DNA of 64,000 bases from Bradyrhizobium embrapense (GCF_001189235.2 NZ_LFIP02000003.1:248001-312000), one strand, 5' to 3'. Counted from the first letter of the stretch, positions 38,080 to 47,617 are shown. A program made the numbers and translations. The notes: a model not told the origin generated them from the sequence alone.

Positions 38080-38658
38080 ATGCTTGCGCGTTTGGTGTTG
38101 GGGGCCGTCACGGCCGGAGCAATGGTCGTGCCGGCATTCGCAGGCATGATGAACGCCGATGAAGCGCGCAGGTTCGTCGCCGGCAAGGTGTTCGCCTTCA
38201 CCTGTTTCGACGGTACCCGCGGAGCCGGCCGGATCCTCGACGATCTGGGCGCCACGGGCTCGATCCAGTTCTCCGGCTCCGGACCGATCCGCCACGTGAG
38301 ACTGCCCGGCAATACGCTGCAAATCCGCGGCCAGAGCGTTTGCGCGTCGCTGAAGGGCATTCCGTTCGAACCGTGCTTCAATCTCGACAAGCAGGACGAC
38401 CGCACGTTCCGCGGCTCGGTCTCCGGCATGGGCTTCGCCTATTGCGATTTCCATCACCAGGGCGGTCAGCAGATGCTGATGGCCCGCGCGGCGGCGCGGC
38501 CGCGTTCGCTGCACCCGCGCACCCGGTCCGCGGATGCTTCGCCGACCGAGGTGTCACGCGTCGAGACGCCGCAGGTCGAAAGGGCGAAGCTCGAGCCGGT
38601 CAAGGCCGAGCCAGCGAAGGTCGAGAGCGCGCCGGAATTGCGCCGCTCCACCGACTAA
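38080..38658 (+). CDS. Exported hypothetical protein with basic/acidic tail
   Basis: 192 residues. Signal peptide (about 1-21, ending AFA). The mature domain (about 22-130) has four Cys (Cys in FAFTCFDGTRG, QSVCASL, EPCFNL and AYCDFHHQ), probably two disulfides. The last 60 residues are a Lys/Glu/Pro/Val-rich tail (VKAEPAKVES). I recognise no named family, but it reads like a conserved Bradyrhizobium envelope protein. A GGAG site precedes the ATG. Confidence 0.75.
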   Translation: MLARLVLGAVTAGAMVVPAFAGMMNADEARRFVAGKVFAFTCFDGTRGAGRILDDLGATGSIQFSGSGPIRHVRLPGNTLQIRGQSVCASLKGIPFEPCFNLDKQDDRTFRGSVSGMGFAYCDFHHQGGQQMLMARAAARPRSLHPRTRSADASPTEVSRVETPQVERAKLEPVKAEPAKVESAPELRRSTD

Positions 38659-38795
38659 TTTCTCATCTGCGCGCTAGCGGGAATAGCTGCCGAGCCGTAG
38701 TCATACGGATGGCGGTCGCCACGCGTTGATAGCTACTCAATAGCCTAGCGTTCGCCGACAGGCGGGATGCCGAGGATACCGATTTGAGTAGTCAT

Positions 38796-39029
38796 ATGGC
38801 GCAGTATTTTTTCCGTATCAGTGATGGCGATTACGCTGGTGCATCCGACCACGCGACGGAGTTCGAGAGCCGTGACGTGGCCTGGGCCGAGATGACCAAG
38901 GTGTGCGGTAATTTCCTTGGCAGCATTTCGCGCAACATGAAGCAAGACAGCGAATGGCACATGGAGCTGCTCGACGAGAGCCGCAAGCCCGTGTTCAGGA
39001 TTCGGCTGGTTGCCGAATCCGTCGACTGA
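38796..39029 (+). CDS. DUF6894-like small protein
   Basis: 77 residues, soluble. MAQYFFRISDGDY at the start, an Ala/Glu helix and a beta end (KPVFRIRL) fit the DUF6894 pattern of small Rhizobiales proteins. Composition is less GC-rich than its neighbours. Function unknown. The TTG at 38784 is in frame, but the ATG is the expected family start. Confidence 0.75.
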   Translation: MAQYFFRISDGDYAGASDHATEFESRDVAWAEMTKVCGNFLGSISRNMKQDSEWHMELLDESRKPVFRIRLVAESVD

Positions 39030-39056
39030 GGCGCTCGCCGTTCAGGACGACTAACT

Positions 39057-41762
39057 TCAACCCTCAGCCTGCGGGAGAGGCGGAGCGGCCTGCCTGCGGA
39101 ACAGGATCCGCTGATAAAGCCAGCCGATCGCGACCAGCACGATGCCGAGGCACATGAATGACAGCGCCCGGTAGGCGCCCGTGAGCGTCGACATGTCGAC
39201 CAGGAACGCCTTCAGGATCGTCAGCCCGATCACCGCAGCGGAGGCGAGCCGCGCCCGCTGCGAGTTGACGACGATGCCGATACCGAGCAGCGCGACGCCG
39301 AACATCAGCCAGGCGATCGAATAGGTGTATTGCTCGGCGCCTGTGGTCTCGCCGCGCGTCAACACCGGTCCATGATAGAGCCTGCGGATTTCGAACGTGA
39401 CGTAAGCGAGCGCTAGCACCAGCGCGCCGGCTGCGATCGTGTTGGCGTAGCCCGCGGGACGATGGCCCGCCACCGCATAGGACAGCAGCAGCGCCAGCAC
39501 GGCCGGCAATGCGTAGCCGAGCAGCAAGAGATTGATGAAGCTGCCGCCGACGTCCTGCCACCACAGCATCGGGTTCTCGAGCCCCAGCAGCCCGAACAGG
39601 CTGGCAAGCCCGGCGAACGCGGTGAGCAGGATCGCACCGACGTTGTGGACGATGCTGCCGCTGCGCAGCCGCAGCCGCTCCAGCCCGATCGCCATCGCGA
39701 GCGTTACGCCGACCTGCAATGCGACCTCGGTCAGCCCGGCACTGGCGTAATAGACATCGCCGGCATTGACCGCATGGCGGATCTCCATGAAGGCGAGCAG
39801 CACCGTGAACAGGATCGCGGCGGACTCGACCATCCGCAGCGGGACGTCGTCGCCATTGCGGCGCAGGAAATGGCTTGCCGCCCAGAATGACAGCGCCGGA
39901 ACGCCATAGCCCCACAGCAGCCAGTTGAAGATCGGCGTGGCGCCGACGGCATCGCCCGCGATCCGCGGCTCGTAGCCGATGCGTAGCACCACGATGCTGG
40001 CCAGGATCGCGGCAAGCCAGCGCAGGAACGGGATCGGCCGCTGTACTGACAGCCATGCCGTGCCCATCGACACCAGCGCCAGCGCGATGGTGAGCCAGCC
40101 CTTGTCGAGCGCGAAGGTCAGCGCCAGCGCCAGCGAAGCGAGGGCGCCGGTGGCTGACAGCGCAATCGAAGGCGACAGTTCCGGCCGCTCGCGGCGCCGG
40201 GTCAGCGCTTCGGTCGCGGCGGCATAGGCCGCAGCGAGCAGCACGGCAAGGATTGCAAACGGGATCGAGCGATCGAGATGCGCGATGCGTGCATAGAGTG
40301 CGACCAGCAGTGCGACCGGCGTGAACACGGCTGCCGCGGCCCAGGTCACCATGACCTTCGTGGTGACAAACCGGAATTGCGCGAGGAAGCCGGCGATGCC
40401 GAAGGCAGCCGCGAACAGCGCCGCGGTGACGAGATGCAGCGAGACCGACCCATCGGTCGCGGACGGGCCGATGCCCGGGATCGCACCGCCCGGCAGCACC
40501 AGCATGTCGACGTTGCGGCGCACGGCCCACTCGCCGAACACGATGAAGACGAATACCGACGCGGCGGCGATGGCGCCGGCAGCGGCCGGCGCGCGCCCGG
40601 CGACGAAAAGGCTGCCCGCCGTCAGCAGCGCAAAGCCAATCATCGCGCTGTCGGCATGGGCGCTGTTGAGCACGATCAGCGTCGCGCCGAACAGATAGGC
40701 CGCGAGCGAGCCGGACGAGATCGGCTCGATCTCCTCGCCATCGCCGTCGGGGCCGAACATGAAACCGCAGACCACCAGCAGCGCCGCCAGCACGAAGCCC
40801 GCGACGACGTGGAAGACGTGCGGCGCGATCATCTCCGGCCCGCATTGCAGGCATGGCAAGGTCCATAGCAGCGCGAAGGCGATCGTCGTGACGGCGAGCC
40901 AGCGCCACAGTCGGATCCGCGCGAGGCCGAACGCCGCCGCGGTGACGATCGCAAGATAAATGTAGAGCGACCAGAAGTCCGGCTTGTCGGATGAAACCAG
41001 GATCGGAGTGACGAAGGCACCAACGATGCCGAGCCCGGCCAGTGCTGGCCCGTGCAGCAGCGCGGCCGCGAGCGTGCCGAGTGCGACCATGCCGAGCAGG
41101 ATGAAGGCGGTTGCCGGCGCGAGGAAGTCGTACAGCGCGTAGGCGGCATAGACCGTGGCGAACGCCACCGCGGTGCCGGCCGCGGTGAGGATCGCCGGAA
41201 TGTTGGCGACCGGCAGTGCCGCGATGCTGGAGATGCTTTCCCTGCGCCGCGTCCACTCGCTGGCGCCGAGCAAAGCGAGCGCAAACAGCGCGGCGAGCAT
41301 CGTGCGTACGCCGGGGCCGAGCAGCCCGGCCTCGATCGAATAGCGCACCATGAAGAAGCCGCCGAGCGCCAGCGTCAGGCCGCCGATCCACACCACCCAG
41401 CGCGTGCCGAGCGTCTCCTCGAAGCCGGGCGCCGCTTGCTGTGGGGCGGGCGGCTCTGGCAGCGGCGGCGGGGCGGCGCTTGCCGCGTCTGCGGCTGCCT
41501 CTGCATGCGCGGCCGGCTCGCGAGCAGCCATCTCGGGGAGCGGCGGCGGCGCGATGGGAGGCGCTGCCGGCAGCGTCTGCTCGAACGCCTCGAGCGGCGC
41601 CAGTGGCGGCGGCGCGGCCGTCCGCGCGGCGGATACGCCTGCGGCCTCGATCGCATCCAGCCGACGCTGCAGCACCGCAATCTGGCCCAGCGCCTTGCGC
41701 GCGAAAATGATCGCGACAATGGCGATGACAAGCGTGAGGAAATCGAACGGCGAATCGAACAT
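39057..41762 (-). CDS. Large DUF2339 membrane protein
   Basis: 901 residues. One N-terminal membrane helix, a short coiled coil (ALGQIAVLQRRLDAIEA), an Ala/Pro-rich segment (about 45-120), and then a GTRWVVWIGGLTLALGGFF block that marks the DUF2339 domain, followed by more than twenty hydrophobic segments to the end. These proteins occur widely in proteobacteria; the role is unknown, perhaps in envelope or polymer transport. It runs toward the DUF6894 gene, with stops 27 bases apart. Confidence 0.9.
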   Translation of the reverse strand: MFDSPFDFLTLVIAIVAIIFARKALGQIAVLQRRLDAIEAAGVSAARTAAPPPLAPLEAFEQTLPAAPPIAPPPLPEMAAREPAAHAEAAADAASAAPPPLPEPPAPQQAAPGFEETLGTRWVVWIGGLTLALGGFFMVRYSIEAGLLGPGVRTMLAALFALALLGASEWTRRRESISSIAALPVANIPAILTAAGTAVAFATVYAAYALYDFLAPATAFILLGMVALGTLAAALLHGPALAGLGIVGAFVTPILVSSDKPDFWSLYIYLAIVTAAAFGLARIRLWRWLAVTTIAFALLWTLPCLQCGPEMIAPHVFHVVAGFVLAALLVVCGFMFGPDGDGEEIEPISSGSLAAYLFGATLIVLNSAHADSAMIGFALLTAGSLFVAGRAPAAAGAIAAASVFVFIVFGEWAVRRNVDMLVLPGGAIPGIGPSATDGSVSLHLVTAALFAAAFGIAGFLAQFRFVTTKVMVTWAAAAVFTPVALLVALYARIAHLDRSIPFAILAVLLAAAYAAATEALTRRRERPELSPSIALSATGALASLALALTFALDKGWLTIALALVSMGTAWLSVQRPIPFLRWLAAILASIVVLRIGYEPRIAGDAVGATPIFNWLLWGYGVPALSFWAASHFLRRNGDDVPLRMVESAAILFTVLLAFMEIRHAVNAGDVYYASAGLTEVALQVGVTLAMAIGLERLRLRSGSIVHNVGAILLTAFAGLASLFGLLGLENPMLWWQDVGGSFINLLLLGYALPAVLALLLSYAVAGHRPAGYANTIAAGALVLALAYVTFEIRRLYHGPVLTRGETTGAEQYTYSIAWLMFGVALLGIGIVVNSQRARLASAAVIGLTILKAFLVDMSTLTGAYRALSFMCLGIVLVAIGWLYQRILFRRQAAPPLPQAEG

Positions 41763-41872
41763 CGGGCCTCCGGCGGGACGCGCCGGACCATCGGCCAGCC
41801 GGCCGCCCGTCGCAACCTAGTAGTGCAGTTGAGAGGACTGGAAGTTCAAGCCACCGGCCTGGCAGGCTCTGG

Positions 41873-42379
41873 CTATTCCAGATCGATGTGGAAGGGTCGG
41901 CCCTCGACGCTCATGCTGCCGGGGCCCATCGCATCGAGTGCGCGCAGCATCCGGCCCTCGCGCCCCAGCGCCTTGTCGGCGAGGCTGACGATCAGCCGGT
42001 TGGGCGCTGCGATCGGCGAGGCCGCGCGGATCAGCCGGGCGATGGACATTTCGTCGCGGTGCGGATTGAGCGCGCAGACCGTGGCGAAGGCGCTGGCGGT
42101 CGAGCGGCTGATGCCGGCGTAGCAATGCACCACCATCGGCGCGCGGCGATCCCAGCCGCGCACGAAGGCGAGCACCCGCTCGATATGCGTCTCGTTCGGC
42201 GCAACGAATCCGTCCATCTGTTCGACGATGTCGTCCATCGACACCTTCAGGTGGTTGGCCGGAAGCACGGAGGGCGGCCGCTGCACCTGGTCGACATTGG
42301 CCATCACGGTCAGCACGTGGCTGGCGCCGGTGGCACGAACCGTGTCGGAGAGCGCGGCAAGCGAGCAGACGTGAAGCAT
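41873..42379 (-). CDS. Dual-specificity/tyrosine protein phosphatase
   Basis: 168 residues. The CX5R active-site loop is HCYAGISRS, with Cys86 as nucleophile and Arg92. An Asp in SMDDI (49-50) is a candidate general acid. The size fits the small cytosolic DSP-type phosphatases of Rhizobiales. Targets unknown. The next gene in the same direction upstream is the HD hydrolase, about 120 bases away, so they may or may not share a transcript. Confidence 0.88.
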   Translation of the reverse strand: MLHVCSLAALSDTVRATGASHVLTVMANVDQVQRPPSVLPANHLKVSMDDIVEQMDGFVAPNETHIERVLAFVRGWDRRAPMVVHCYAGISRSTASAFATVCALNPHRDEMSIARLIRAASPIAAPNRLIVSLADKALGREGRMLRALDAMGPGSMSVEGRPFHIDLE

Positions 42380-42501
42380 GATGGTCCTTGGCTATCGGTA
42401 CGCCCGATTATAACGGCTGCTCCCCGGCGGGCAAAGGTACGCGGCGCGATGCCCGCGCTGCGTTTTGCGGCGCAACCGGCAGCACGCTACGCGCCGCACG
42501 C

Positions 42502-43113
42502 CTACGATGCGTGCAATGCCTTGAAGCGTTCGAGGAACTGCTTTTCGGCCCTCGCTGCGGTCCAGGGCGTCAGATAGTCGCGCTCGGTCGCTTCCGGCAA
42601 TTCCGGGTCGCGGCCGAACAACCGCTTGGCTTCGGCCTGCGAAAAGCCCGCCAGATGCGTCGCCTCCAGATAGGCTGCGCCACGATCGGCGGCCTTGATC
42701 TGCAGGGTGATCTCGTCCGCCAGCACCGCCGGCAGGCCGAAGCGGATATGGATCGCCGACAGCAGCCGCTTTTCCACCACCTTGTATTCACCGGCCAGCA
42801 CCGCTTTGAACGGCGAGATCATGTCGCCGATGACGTATTCGGGCGCGTCGTGCAGCAGTGCGGCGAGCCGATGGCTGATATCGACGCGCGGCGTCTGCTG
42901 GCGCATCACGGCTTCGACCAGCAGCGTGTGCTGGGCTACTGAGAAGATGTGCGCGCCGGAGGTCTGTCCATTCCAGCGCGCGACTCGCGCCAGGCCGTGC
43001 GCGATGTCGACGATCTCGATATCGAGCGGCGACGGGTCGAGCAGGTCCAGCCGGCGCCCCGACAACATCCGCTGCCAGGCGCGGGTCGTCTCCGTCGATC
43101 TGCGTGCCGTCAT
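42502..43113 (-). CDS. HD-domain nucleotidase/phosphohydrolase (YfbR-like)
   Basis: 203 residues. Metal-binding HD motif in SVAQHTLL followed by AALLHDAPEYVIGDM, characteristic of the YfbR-type 5'-nucleotidases and related phosphohydrolases. The start ATG overlaps the tag stop codon (ATGA), so translation is coupled to the repair glycosylase. Substrate is likely a (deoxy)nucleoside monophosphate, by family. Confidence 0.87.
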   Translation of the reverse strand: MTARRSTETTRAWQRMLSGRRLDLLDPSPLDIEIVDIAHGLARVARWNGQTSGAHIFSVAQHTLLVEAVMRQQTPRVDISHRLAALLHDAPEYVIGDMISPFKAVLAGEYKVVEKRLLSAIHIRFGLPAVLADEITLQIKAADRGAAYLEATHLAGFSQAEAKRLFGRDPELPEATERDYLTPWTAARAEKQFLERFKALHAS

Positions 43114-43736
43114 TTCTTCTTGAGCCGCGGCATGCGGAGCTTGCCGCTGCAGGCCTCGTGGCAGAAGCAGGTCACGAGGTGATCGTTGACCATGCCGGTT
43201 GCCTGCATGAAGGCATAGACGATGGTGGGGCCGACGAACTTGAAGCCGCGCGCGCCGAGCTCCTTGGAGACCTTGATCGAGACCGGCGTCGAGGCCGGCA
43301 CGCTCGCGGTGGTCTTGAACTGATTGACCTTCGGCTTGCCGTCGACGAAGTCCCACAGGAATTTCGAGAAGCCGGGACCCTTCTCCATGATCTCCAGATA
43401 GCCCTTCGCGCTCGCGATCGTGCCTTCGATCTTGGCGCGGTTACGAACGATGCCGGCGTCGTTCATCAGCGCATGCACCTTCTTGTCGGTGTAGCGCGCG
43501 ATCTTCTCGGGCTGGAAATCGTCGAAGGCTTTGCGGAAGTTGTCGCGCTTGCGCAGGATCGTGATCCAGGACAGGCCGGCCTGGAAGCCGTCGAGGATCA
43601 GCTTTTCGTAGAGCGCACGGTCGTCATATTCCGGCACGCCCCATTCATTGTCGTGATAGGCGACGTAGAACGCGTCCTCGCCCGGCCAAGGGCAGCGCGT
43701 CTTGCCGTCAGGATGCAGCTGTGCGGTACGACTCAT
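43110..43736 (-). CDS. tag: DNA-3-methyladenine glycosylase I
   Basis: 208 residues. Excises 3-methyladenine from alkylated DNA. The zinc ligands Cys15, His28, His186 and Cys190 keep exactly the spacing of E. coli Tag (C4, H17, H175, C179). RCPWPGEDAFYVAYHDNEWG and FQAGLSWITILRKR are the family blocks. The start overlaps the ygfZ stop by four bases and its stop overlaps the HD gene start, so three genes are translated in series. Confidence 0.95.
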   Translation of the reverse strand: MSRTAQLHPDGKTRCPWPGEDAFYVAYHDNEWGVPEYDDRALYEKLILDGFQAGLSWITILRKRDNFRKAFDDFQPEKIARYTDKKVHALMNDAGIVRNRAKIEGTIASAKGYLEIMEKGPGFSKFLWDFVDGKPKVNQFKTTASVPASTPVSIKVSKELGARGFKFVGPTIVYAFMQATGMVNDHLVTCFCHEACSGKLRMPRLKKK

Positions 43737-44614
43737 GCAACGGTCTTCTTAGGGGTGATGCGGACAGCATCAGGATCGGCGAGATGAAGCGCGAGCCCTC
43801 CCGCGGTCAGCGGCAGGCCGGCGTCGAGCGCATCGGCAACGCGGTCGATACGCACCAGCGCGAGGCCTTTCTCGCCGGCGGTCGAGCCCATGGTGCCGAC
43901 CTGCTTGTTGCCGGCCTGGATCGTCGCGCCGGTCTCGGGGGCGGGGCCGTCGAGAATGATCTTCACCGTGCGCGTGCGCGCCGTGCCGCGATGCTGCATG
44001 CGCGACACGACTTCCTGGCCGACATAGCAGCCCTTGTCGAAATCGACGCCGTTGAGGCGGTCCATATTGGTCTCGTGCGGGAAGGCGTCGCCATAGATGA
44101 AGTCGAGCCCGCCGCGCGGCACGCCGGTCGCGATCCGATGCGCTTCATATGCGCCGCTGTCGACGAGATCGGCGCCGATCAGGTCAGCGAGTTTCTGCTT
44201 GAGATCTTCCGGGATCAGGACGCGCCAGCCGAGCGCCGCGTTGCGCGGATCGGCGAAGGCGAGATCGGGAATCGCCGCGGGCTCGCCATCCCAGGCGGCC
44301 AGCACGCCAAGGCTGTCGGAGAGGTTCTCGACCACGACCTTGGCGCGCAGCTTGTAGAAGCCGAGCTTGTCGGCAAGCCCCTTGGCGAGCGCGCGCGGCG
44401 CATCGATCAGGAAGCCGCCGCCATGACCTGTGGGTATCTCGGTGATCAGGAAGTCGACGATGATCTTGCCCTGCGGCGTCAGCAGCGCGCCGAACCGGGC
44501 CTGTCCCGGGGCCAGTTGCTCGACATCGGTCGTGATGAGGCCGTTGAGGAAGTTGCGGGCGTCCTCGCCAGAGACCTTGATCACGCCCCGATCTGGAAGA
44601 AACGCTGCTTTCAT
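43733..44614 (-). CDS. ygfZ: Folate-binding iron-sulfur maturation protein YgfZ
   Basis: 293 residues with the GcvT-like fold and the signature GVDFDKGCYVGQEVVSRMQHRG, whose Cys is essential in YgfZ/Caf17 proteins. It helps build or repair certain Fe-S enzymes with tetrahydrofolate as cofactor. The ATG 44614 start gives MKAAFLPDRGVI, normal for the family. It is the first gene of a tightly coupled trio (ygfZ-tag-HD), divergent from pyrC. Confidence 0.93.
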   Translation of the reverse strand: MKAAFLPDRGVIKVSGEDARNFLNGLITTDVEQLAPGQARFGALLTPQGKIIVDFLITEIPTGHGGGFLIDAPRALAKGLADKLGFYKLRAKVVVENLSDSLGVLAAWDGEPAAIPDLAFADPRNAALGWRVLIPEDLKQKLADLIGADLVDSGAYEAHRIATGVPRGGLDFIYGDAFPHETNMDRLNGVDFDKGCYVGQEVVSRMQHRGTARTRTVKIILDGPAPETGATIQAGNKQVGTMGSTAGEKGLALVRIDRVADALDAGLPLTAGGLALHLADPDAVRITPKKTVA

Positions 44615-44742
44615 TAGCAAAATTCGCTCTTTTCCAAGTTCCTTGGGAAACGCGGTCCGCGCGGATATCCCCAGCCTAGCTAAGGCGCTACAATGCGCCG
44701 AACAAGGCCCGCGCGACACCCGAAAGCGGGCGCCGAGGACCG

Positions 44743-46077
44743 ATGAATCAGCATTTTGACACCATTCTAAAATCCGGCACCGTGGTCAATCAGGACGGCG
44801 AGGGCGTGCGCGATGTCGGCGTCACGAACGGCCGCATCGCCGCGATCGGCTCGCTCAGCCAGGCCTCGGCCGGCGAGGTGATCGACTGCAAGGGCCTGCA
44901 CATCCTGCCCGGCGTGATGGACACCCAGGTGCATTTCCGTGAGCCCGGGCTGACGCAGAAGGAAGATCTCGAGACCGGCTCGCGCAGTGCCGTAATGGGC
45001 GGCGTCACCGCGGTGTTCGAGATGCCGAATACCAACCCGCTGACGGTCACCGAAGAAGCGTTCACCGACAAGATCAAGCGCGGTCACCATCGCATGCATT
45101 GCGATTTCGCCTTCTTCATCGGCGGCACCCGCGAGAACGTGCAGGACCTGCCGGAGCTCGAGCGGGCGCCGGGCTGCGCCGGCGTCAAGGTGTTCATCGG
45201 CTCGTCCACCGGTGCGCTCTTGGTCGAGGACGACGAGAGCCTGCGGCGGATCTTCCAGGTGATCCGGCGCCGCGCCGCGTTCCACGCCGAGGACGAGTAT
45301 CGGTTGAACGAGCGCAAGCCGCTGCGGATCGAGGGCGATCCGCGCTCGCATCCGGTGTGGCGCGACGAGACCGCGGCGCTGATGGCGACCGAGCGTCTGG
45401 TCAATCTCGCGCGCGAGACCGGCAAGCGCATCCATGTGCTGCACATCTCGACCAAGGAAGAGATCCTGTATCTGCGCGACCACAAGGATGTCGCCTCCTG
45501 CGAGGCAACGCCGCACCACCTCACCATGGCCGCGCCGGAATGCTACGAGCGGCTCGGCACGCTGGCGCAGATGAACCCGCCGGTGCGCTCGGCCGATCAT
45601 CGCGCCGGCATCTGGTACGGCATCGAGCAGGGCATCATCGACGTGCTCGGCTCGGACCACGCGCCGCATACGCTGGAGGAGAAGGAGAAGACCTATCCGG
45701 CCTCGCCGTCGGGCATGACCGGCGTGCAGACGCTGGTGCCCTTGATGCTCGATCACGTCAACGCCGGGCGGCTGTCGCTGGCGCGCTTCGTCGATCTCAC
45801 CAGTGCGGGTCCGGCGCGGTTGTTCAACATCGCCCGCAAGGGCCGCATCGCGGCGGGCTATGATGCCGACTTCACCGTGGTCGATCTGAAGCGCAGCGAG
45901 ACCATCACCAACAAATGGATCGCCTCGCGCGCCGCCTGGACGCCGTATGACGGCGTGCGCGTGCAGGGCTGGCCGGTCGGCACCTTCGTGCGCGGCAAGC
46001 GGGTGATGTGGCAGGGCGAAGTCACGACGCCGTCGACTGGCGAGCCGGTCCGCTTCCTGGAGACTCTCAAGCCGTAG
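44743..46077 (+). CDS. pyrC: Dihydroorotase-type amidohydrolase, class I
   Basis: 444 residues. By family it closes carbamoyl-aspartate to dihydroorotate in pyrimidine synthesis. The barrel has PGVMDTQVHFREPG, EMPNTNP, His181, His234 (HVLHIS), TPHHL and Asp305 (GSDHAPHT). Odd: the first metal ligand pair, usually HxH, is Gln62-Val-His64 here. I recall the same change in other alphaproteobacterial homologues, so it is probably a lineage trait, not an error. It may alter metal binding. An alternative is a dihydroorotase-like hydantoinase or inactive paralogue. Confidence 0.85.
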   Translation: MNQHFDTILKSGTVVNQDGEGVRDVGVTNGRIAAIGSLSQASAGEVIDCKGLHILPGVMDTQVHFREPGLTQKEDLETGSRSAVMGGVTAVFEMPNTNPLTVTEEAFTDKIKRGHHRMHCDFAFFIGGTRENVQDLPELERAPGCAGVKVFIGSSTGALLVEDDESLRRIFQVIRRRAAFHAEDEYRLNERKPLRIEGDPRSHPVWRDETAALMATERLVNLARETGKRIHVLHISTKEEILYLRDHKDVASCEATPHHLTMAAPECYERLGTLAQMNPPVRSADHRAGIWYGIEQGIIDVLGSDHAPHTLEEKEKTYPASPSGMTGVQTLVPLMLDHVNAGRLSLARFVDLTSAGPARLFNIARKGRIAAGYDADFTVVDLKRSETITNKWIASRAAWTPYDGVRVQGWPVGTFVRGKRVMWQGEVTTPSTGEPVRFLETLKP

Positions 46078-46086
46078 CGGATTGGA

Positions 46087-46353
46087 TTACTGCCGGGCCA
46101 ATGCCAGCGAGAACTCGCCGTTGCGCACCCGCGCGGCGAGGCCCTCGGCGAACTTCGCCACCGCATCCTCGCCATAGGTGCCGACCAGCTCGGCGAGCGC
46201 CGCAAACAGGCTCGCCTGCGCGAGGCAGTCGCCATCGACACCGTCGTGACGCGCTTCCGCCCAGGCCTCGTTCAGGTAGCCCAGCGCGGCTTGCTTCTGT
46301 TCGTGATCGGGACGCGGGTCTTGGTGATGGGGAAAGGACGCTGGATGGCGCAT
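46087..46353 (-). CDS. Hypothetical protein, 88 aa
   Basis: Soluble, mostly helical: MRHPASFPHHQDPRPDHEQ, then two helices (QAALGYLNEAWAEARHDG and CLAQASLFAALAELVGTYG) and AVAKFAEGLAARVRNGEFS. Looks like a conserved small rhizobial protein. The ATG at 46353 is preferred; the longer frame starts without a ribosome site. Its stop is nine bases from the pyrC stop. Confidence 0.65.
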   Translation of the reverse strand: MRHPASFPHHQDPRPDHEQKQAALGYLNEAWAEARHDGVDGDCLAQASLFAALAELVGTYGEDAVAKFAEGLAARVRNGEFSLALARQ

Positions 46354-46508
46354 GAAACTCTGCAAAATGGATGCGCGCGGTCCGGGGAGCGAACCACTGC
46401 GACGCGCGAGATGTACCACGCATGCGGGTACCGCCTAGCCCACATCTTTCGAAAAGGTTAACGCCCACCACGGCATTTAAAGGGGAATTTCGGACGTCGC
46501 CGCCGCGA

Positions 46509-47165
46509 TCAGCCAAATGAGCTGTGGATATGATCCAGCACCGCGCGCGGCGAGGCGCACAGGTGGCTGGCGCCGGCCGAGGTCAGCTCCTCCGGCGTGC
46601 CGTAGCCATAGGTGACGCCGACCGCGCGGATGCCGTTGCTGACGGCCCCGATCACGTCGTGGCTGCGGTCGCCGATCATCACGGCATGCGCCGGATCGGT
46701 CCCGGTCTGCGCCAGCGCATAGGCCAGCAGGTCGACCTTGTTGACCCGCGTTCCGTCGAGCTCGGAGCCGAACACGTGGTCGAAATAGCTGCTCAAGCCG
46801 AAATGCGCGACGATCCGGGTCGCGAACACGTGCGGCTTCGAGGTCGCGACGAAGATGCGCCCCGGCGCCTGCCGCAGCGCCGCCAGCACGTCGGCGATAT
46901 CGGGATAGACGCTGTTCTCGAACAGCCCGACGTCGCCGAATCGCTCGCGGTACAGTTCGACGGCGCGGTCGGCGAGTTCCTCGCCGCCGAGCAGCATCGC
47001 AAAGCTCGCCCGCAGCGGCGGCCCGATGCACCAGGTCAGTTCGTCCTGCGAGGGAACCGGGCGGCCGAGCTTGCCCAGCGCATACTGGATCGAGCCGGTG
47101 ATGCCGGGCTTCGGGTCGGTCAGGGTGCCGTCGAGGTCGAAGAAGATCGCGCGGTCAGTTGGCAT
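46509..47165 (-). CDS. gph: HAD-family phosphatase, phosphoglycolate phosphatase-like
   Basis: 218 residues. HAD motif I is FFDLDGTLTDPKPG (catalytic Asp pair), motif II a Thr/Ser in FVATSKPH, motif III a Lys, and motif IV GDRSHDVIGA. The four-helix cap lies between. Phosphoglycolate is the usual family substrate but small HAD enzymes are hard to assign; the ending HSSFG is unremarkable. The start overlaps the TIGR02301 gene's end by 11 bases. Confidence 0.85.
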   Translation of the reverse strand: MPTDRAIFFDLDGTLTDPKPGITGSIQYALGKLGRPVPSQDELTWCIGPPLRASFAMLLGGEELADRAVELYRERFGDVGLFENSVYPDIADVLAALRQAPGRIFVATSKPHVFATRIVAHFGLSSYFDHVFGSELDGTRVNKVDLLAYALAQTGTDPAHAVMIGDRSHDVIGAVSNGIRAVGVTYGYGTPEELTSAGASHLCASPRAVLDHIHSSFG

Positions 47166-47532
47166 AGCGAGCCGTCAGGTCGCGCGAGATTTTTGAGCCT
47201 TCCTCGATGTAGCGGCGGATCGCCACGGAGGCCGCGGGGGTGCAGGTCCGGTAGGTCTGCTGGAAGCTGTTATAGCCGCGGTTGAAGCCCGCAACCATGC
47301 GGGCGCGGCGGTCGCCGGAGGGGGTTTCGGCATCGATCAGGGCCTGCATCTCGTTGCGCCATTTGGCGCCCTCGTTGGAGCCGCAGATGCCGCGCAGATA
47401 GTGCAGGGCGCCGAGGATCTCAGCCAGCCGCTGCAGGTCGCCGTCGAACGGCGCAGCCGCGTCCTGCGCCCGGGCGGGCGTCGCGAGGCATGCCGACATC
47501 AGGATCACAACGGCGAGAAAGGCTCTGATCAT
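47155..47532 (-). CDS. Exported TIGR02301-family protein
   Basis: 125 residues with signal peptide (about 1-22, ending ARA). The mature part is LQRLAEILGALHYLRGICGSNEG, with a helical core and two Cys (GICG and RTCTPA), typical of TIGR02301 proteins restricted to Rhizobiales. Periplasmic; unknown role. The longer open frame (from 47643) is non-coding upstream of the signal peptide. Confidence 0.87.
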   Translation of the reverse strand: MIRAFLAVVILMSACLATPARAQDAAAPFDGDLQRLAEILGALHYLRGICGSNEGAKWRNEMQALIDAETPSGDRRARMVAGFNRGYNSFQQTYRTCTPAASVAIRRYIEEGSKISRDLTARYAN

Positions 47533-47617
47533 CAGGGGTTCCGGAATCGCCGTGGTATGCCCCCTCAATGCGCCCGAGGCAAGGCGGCAGGACGGGTCCA
47601 AAGCGCCGACACGGCCC

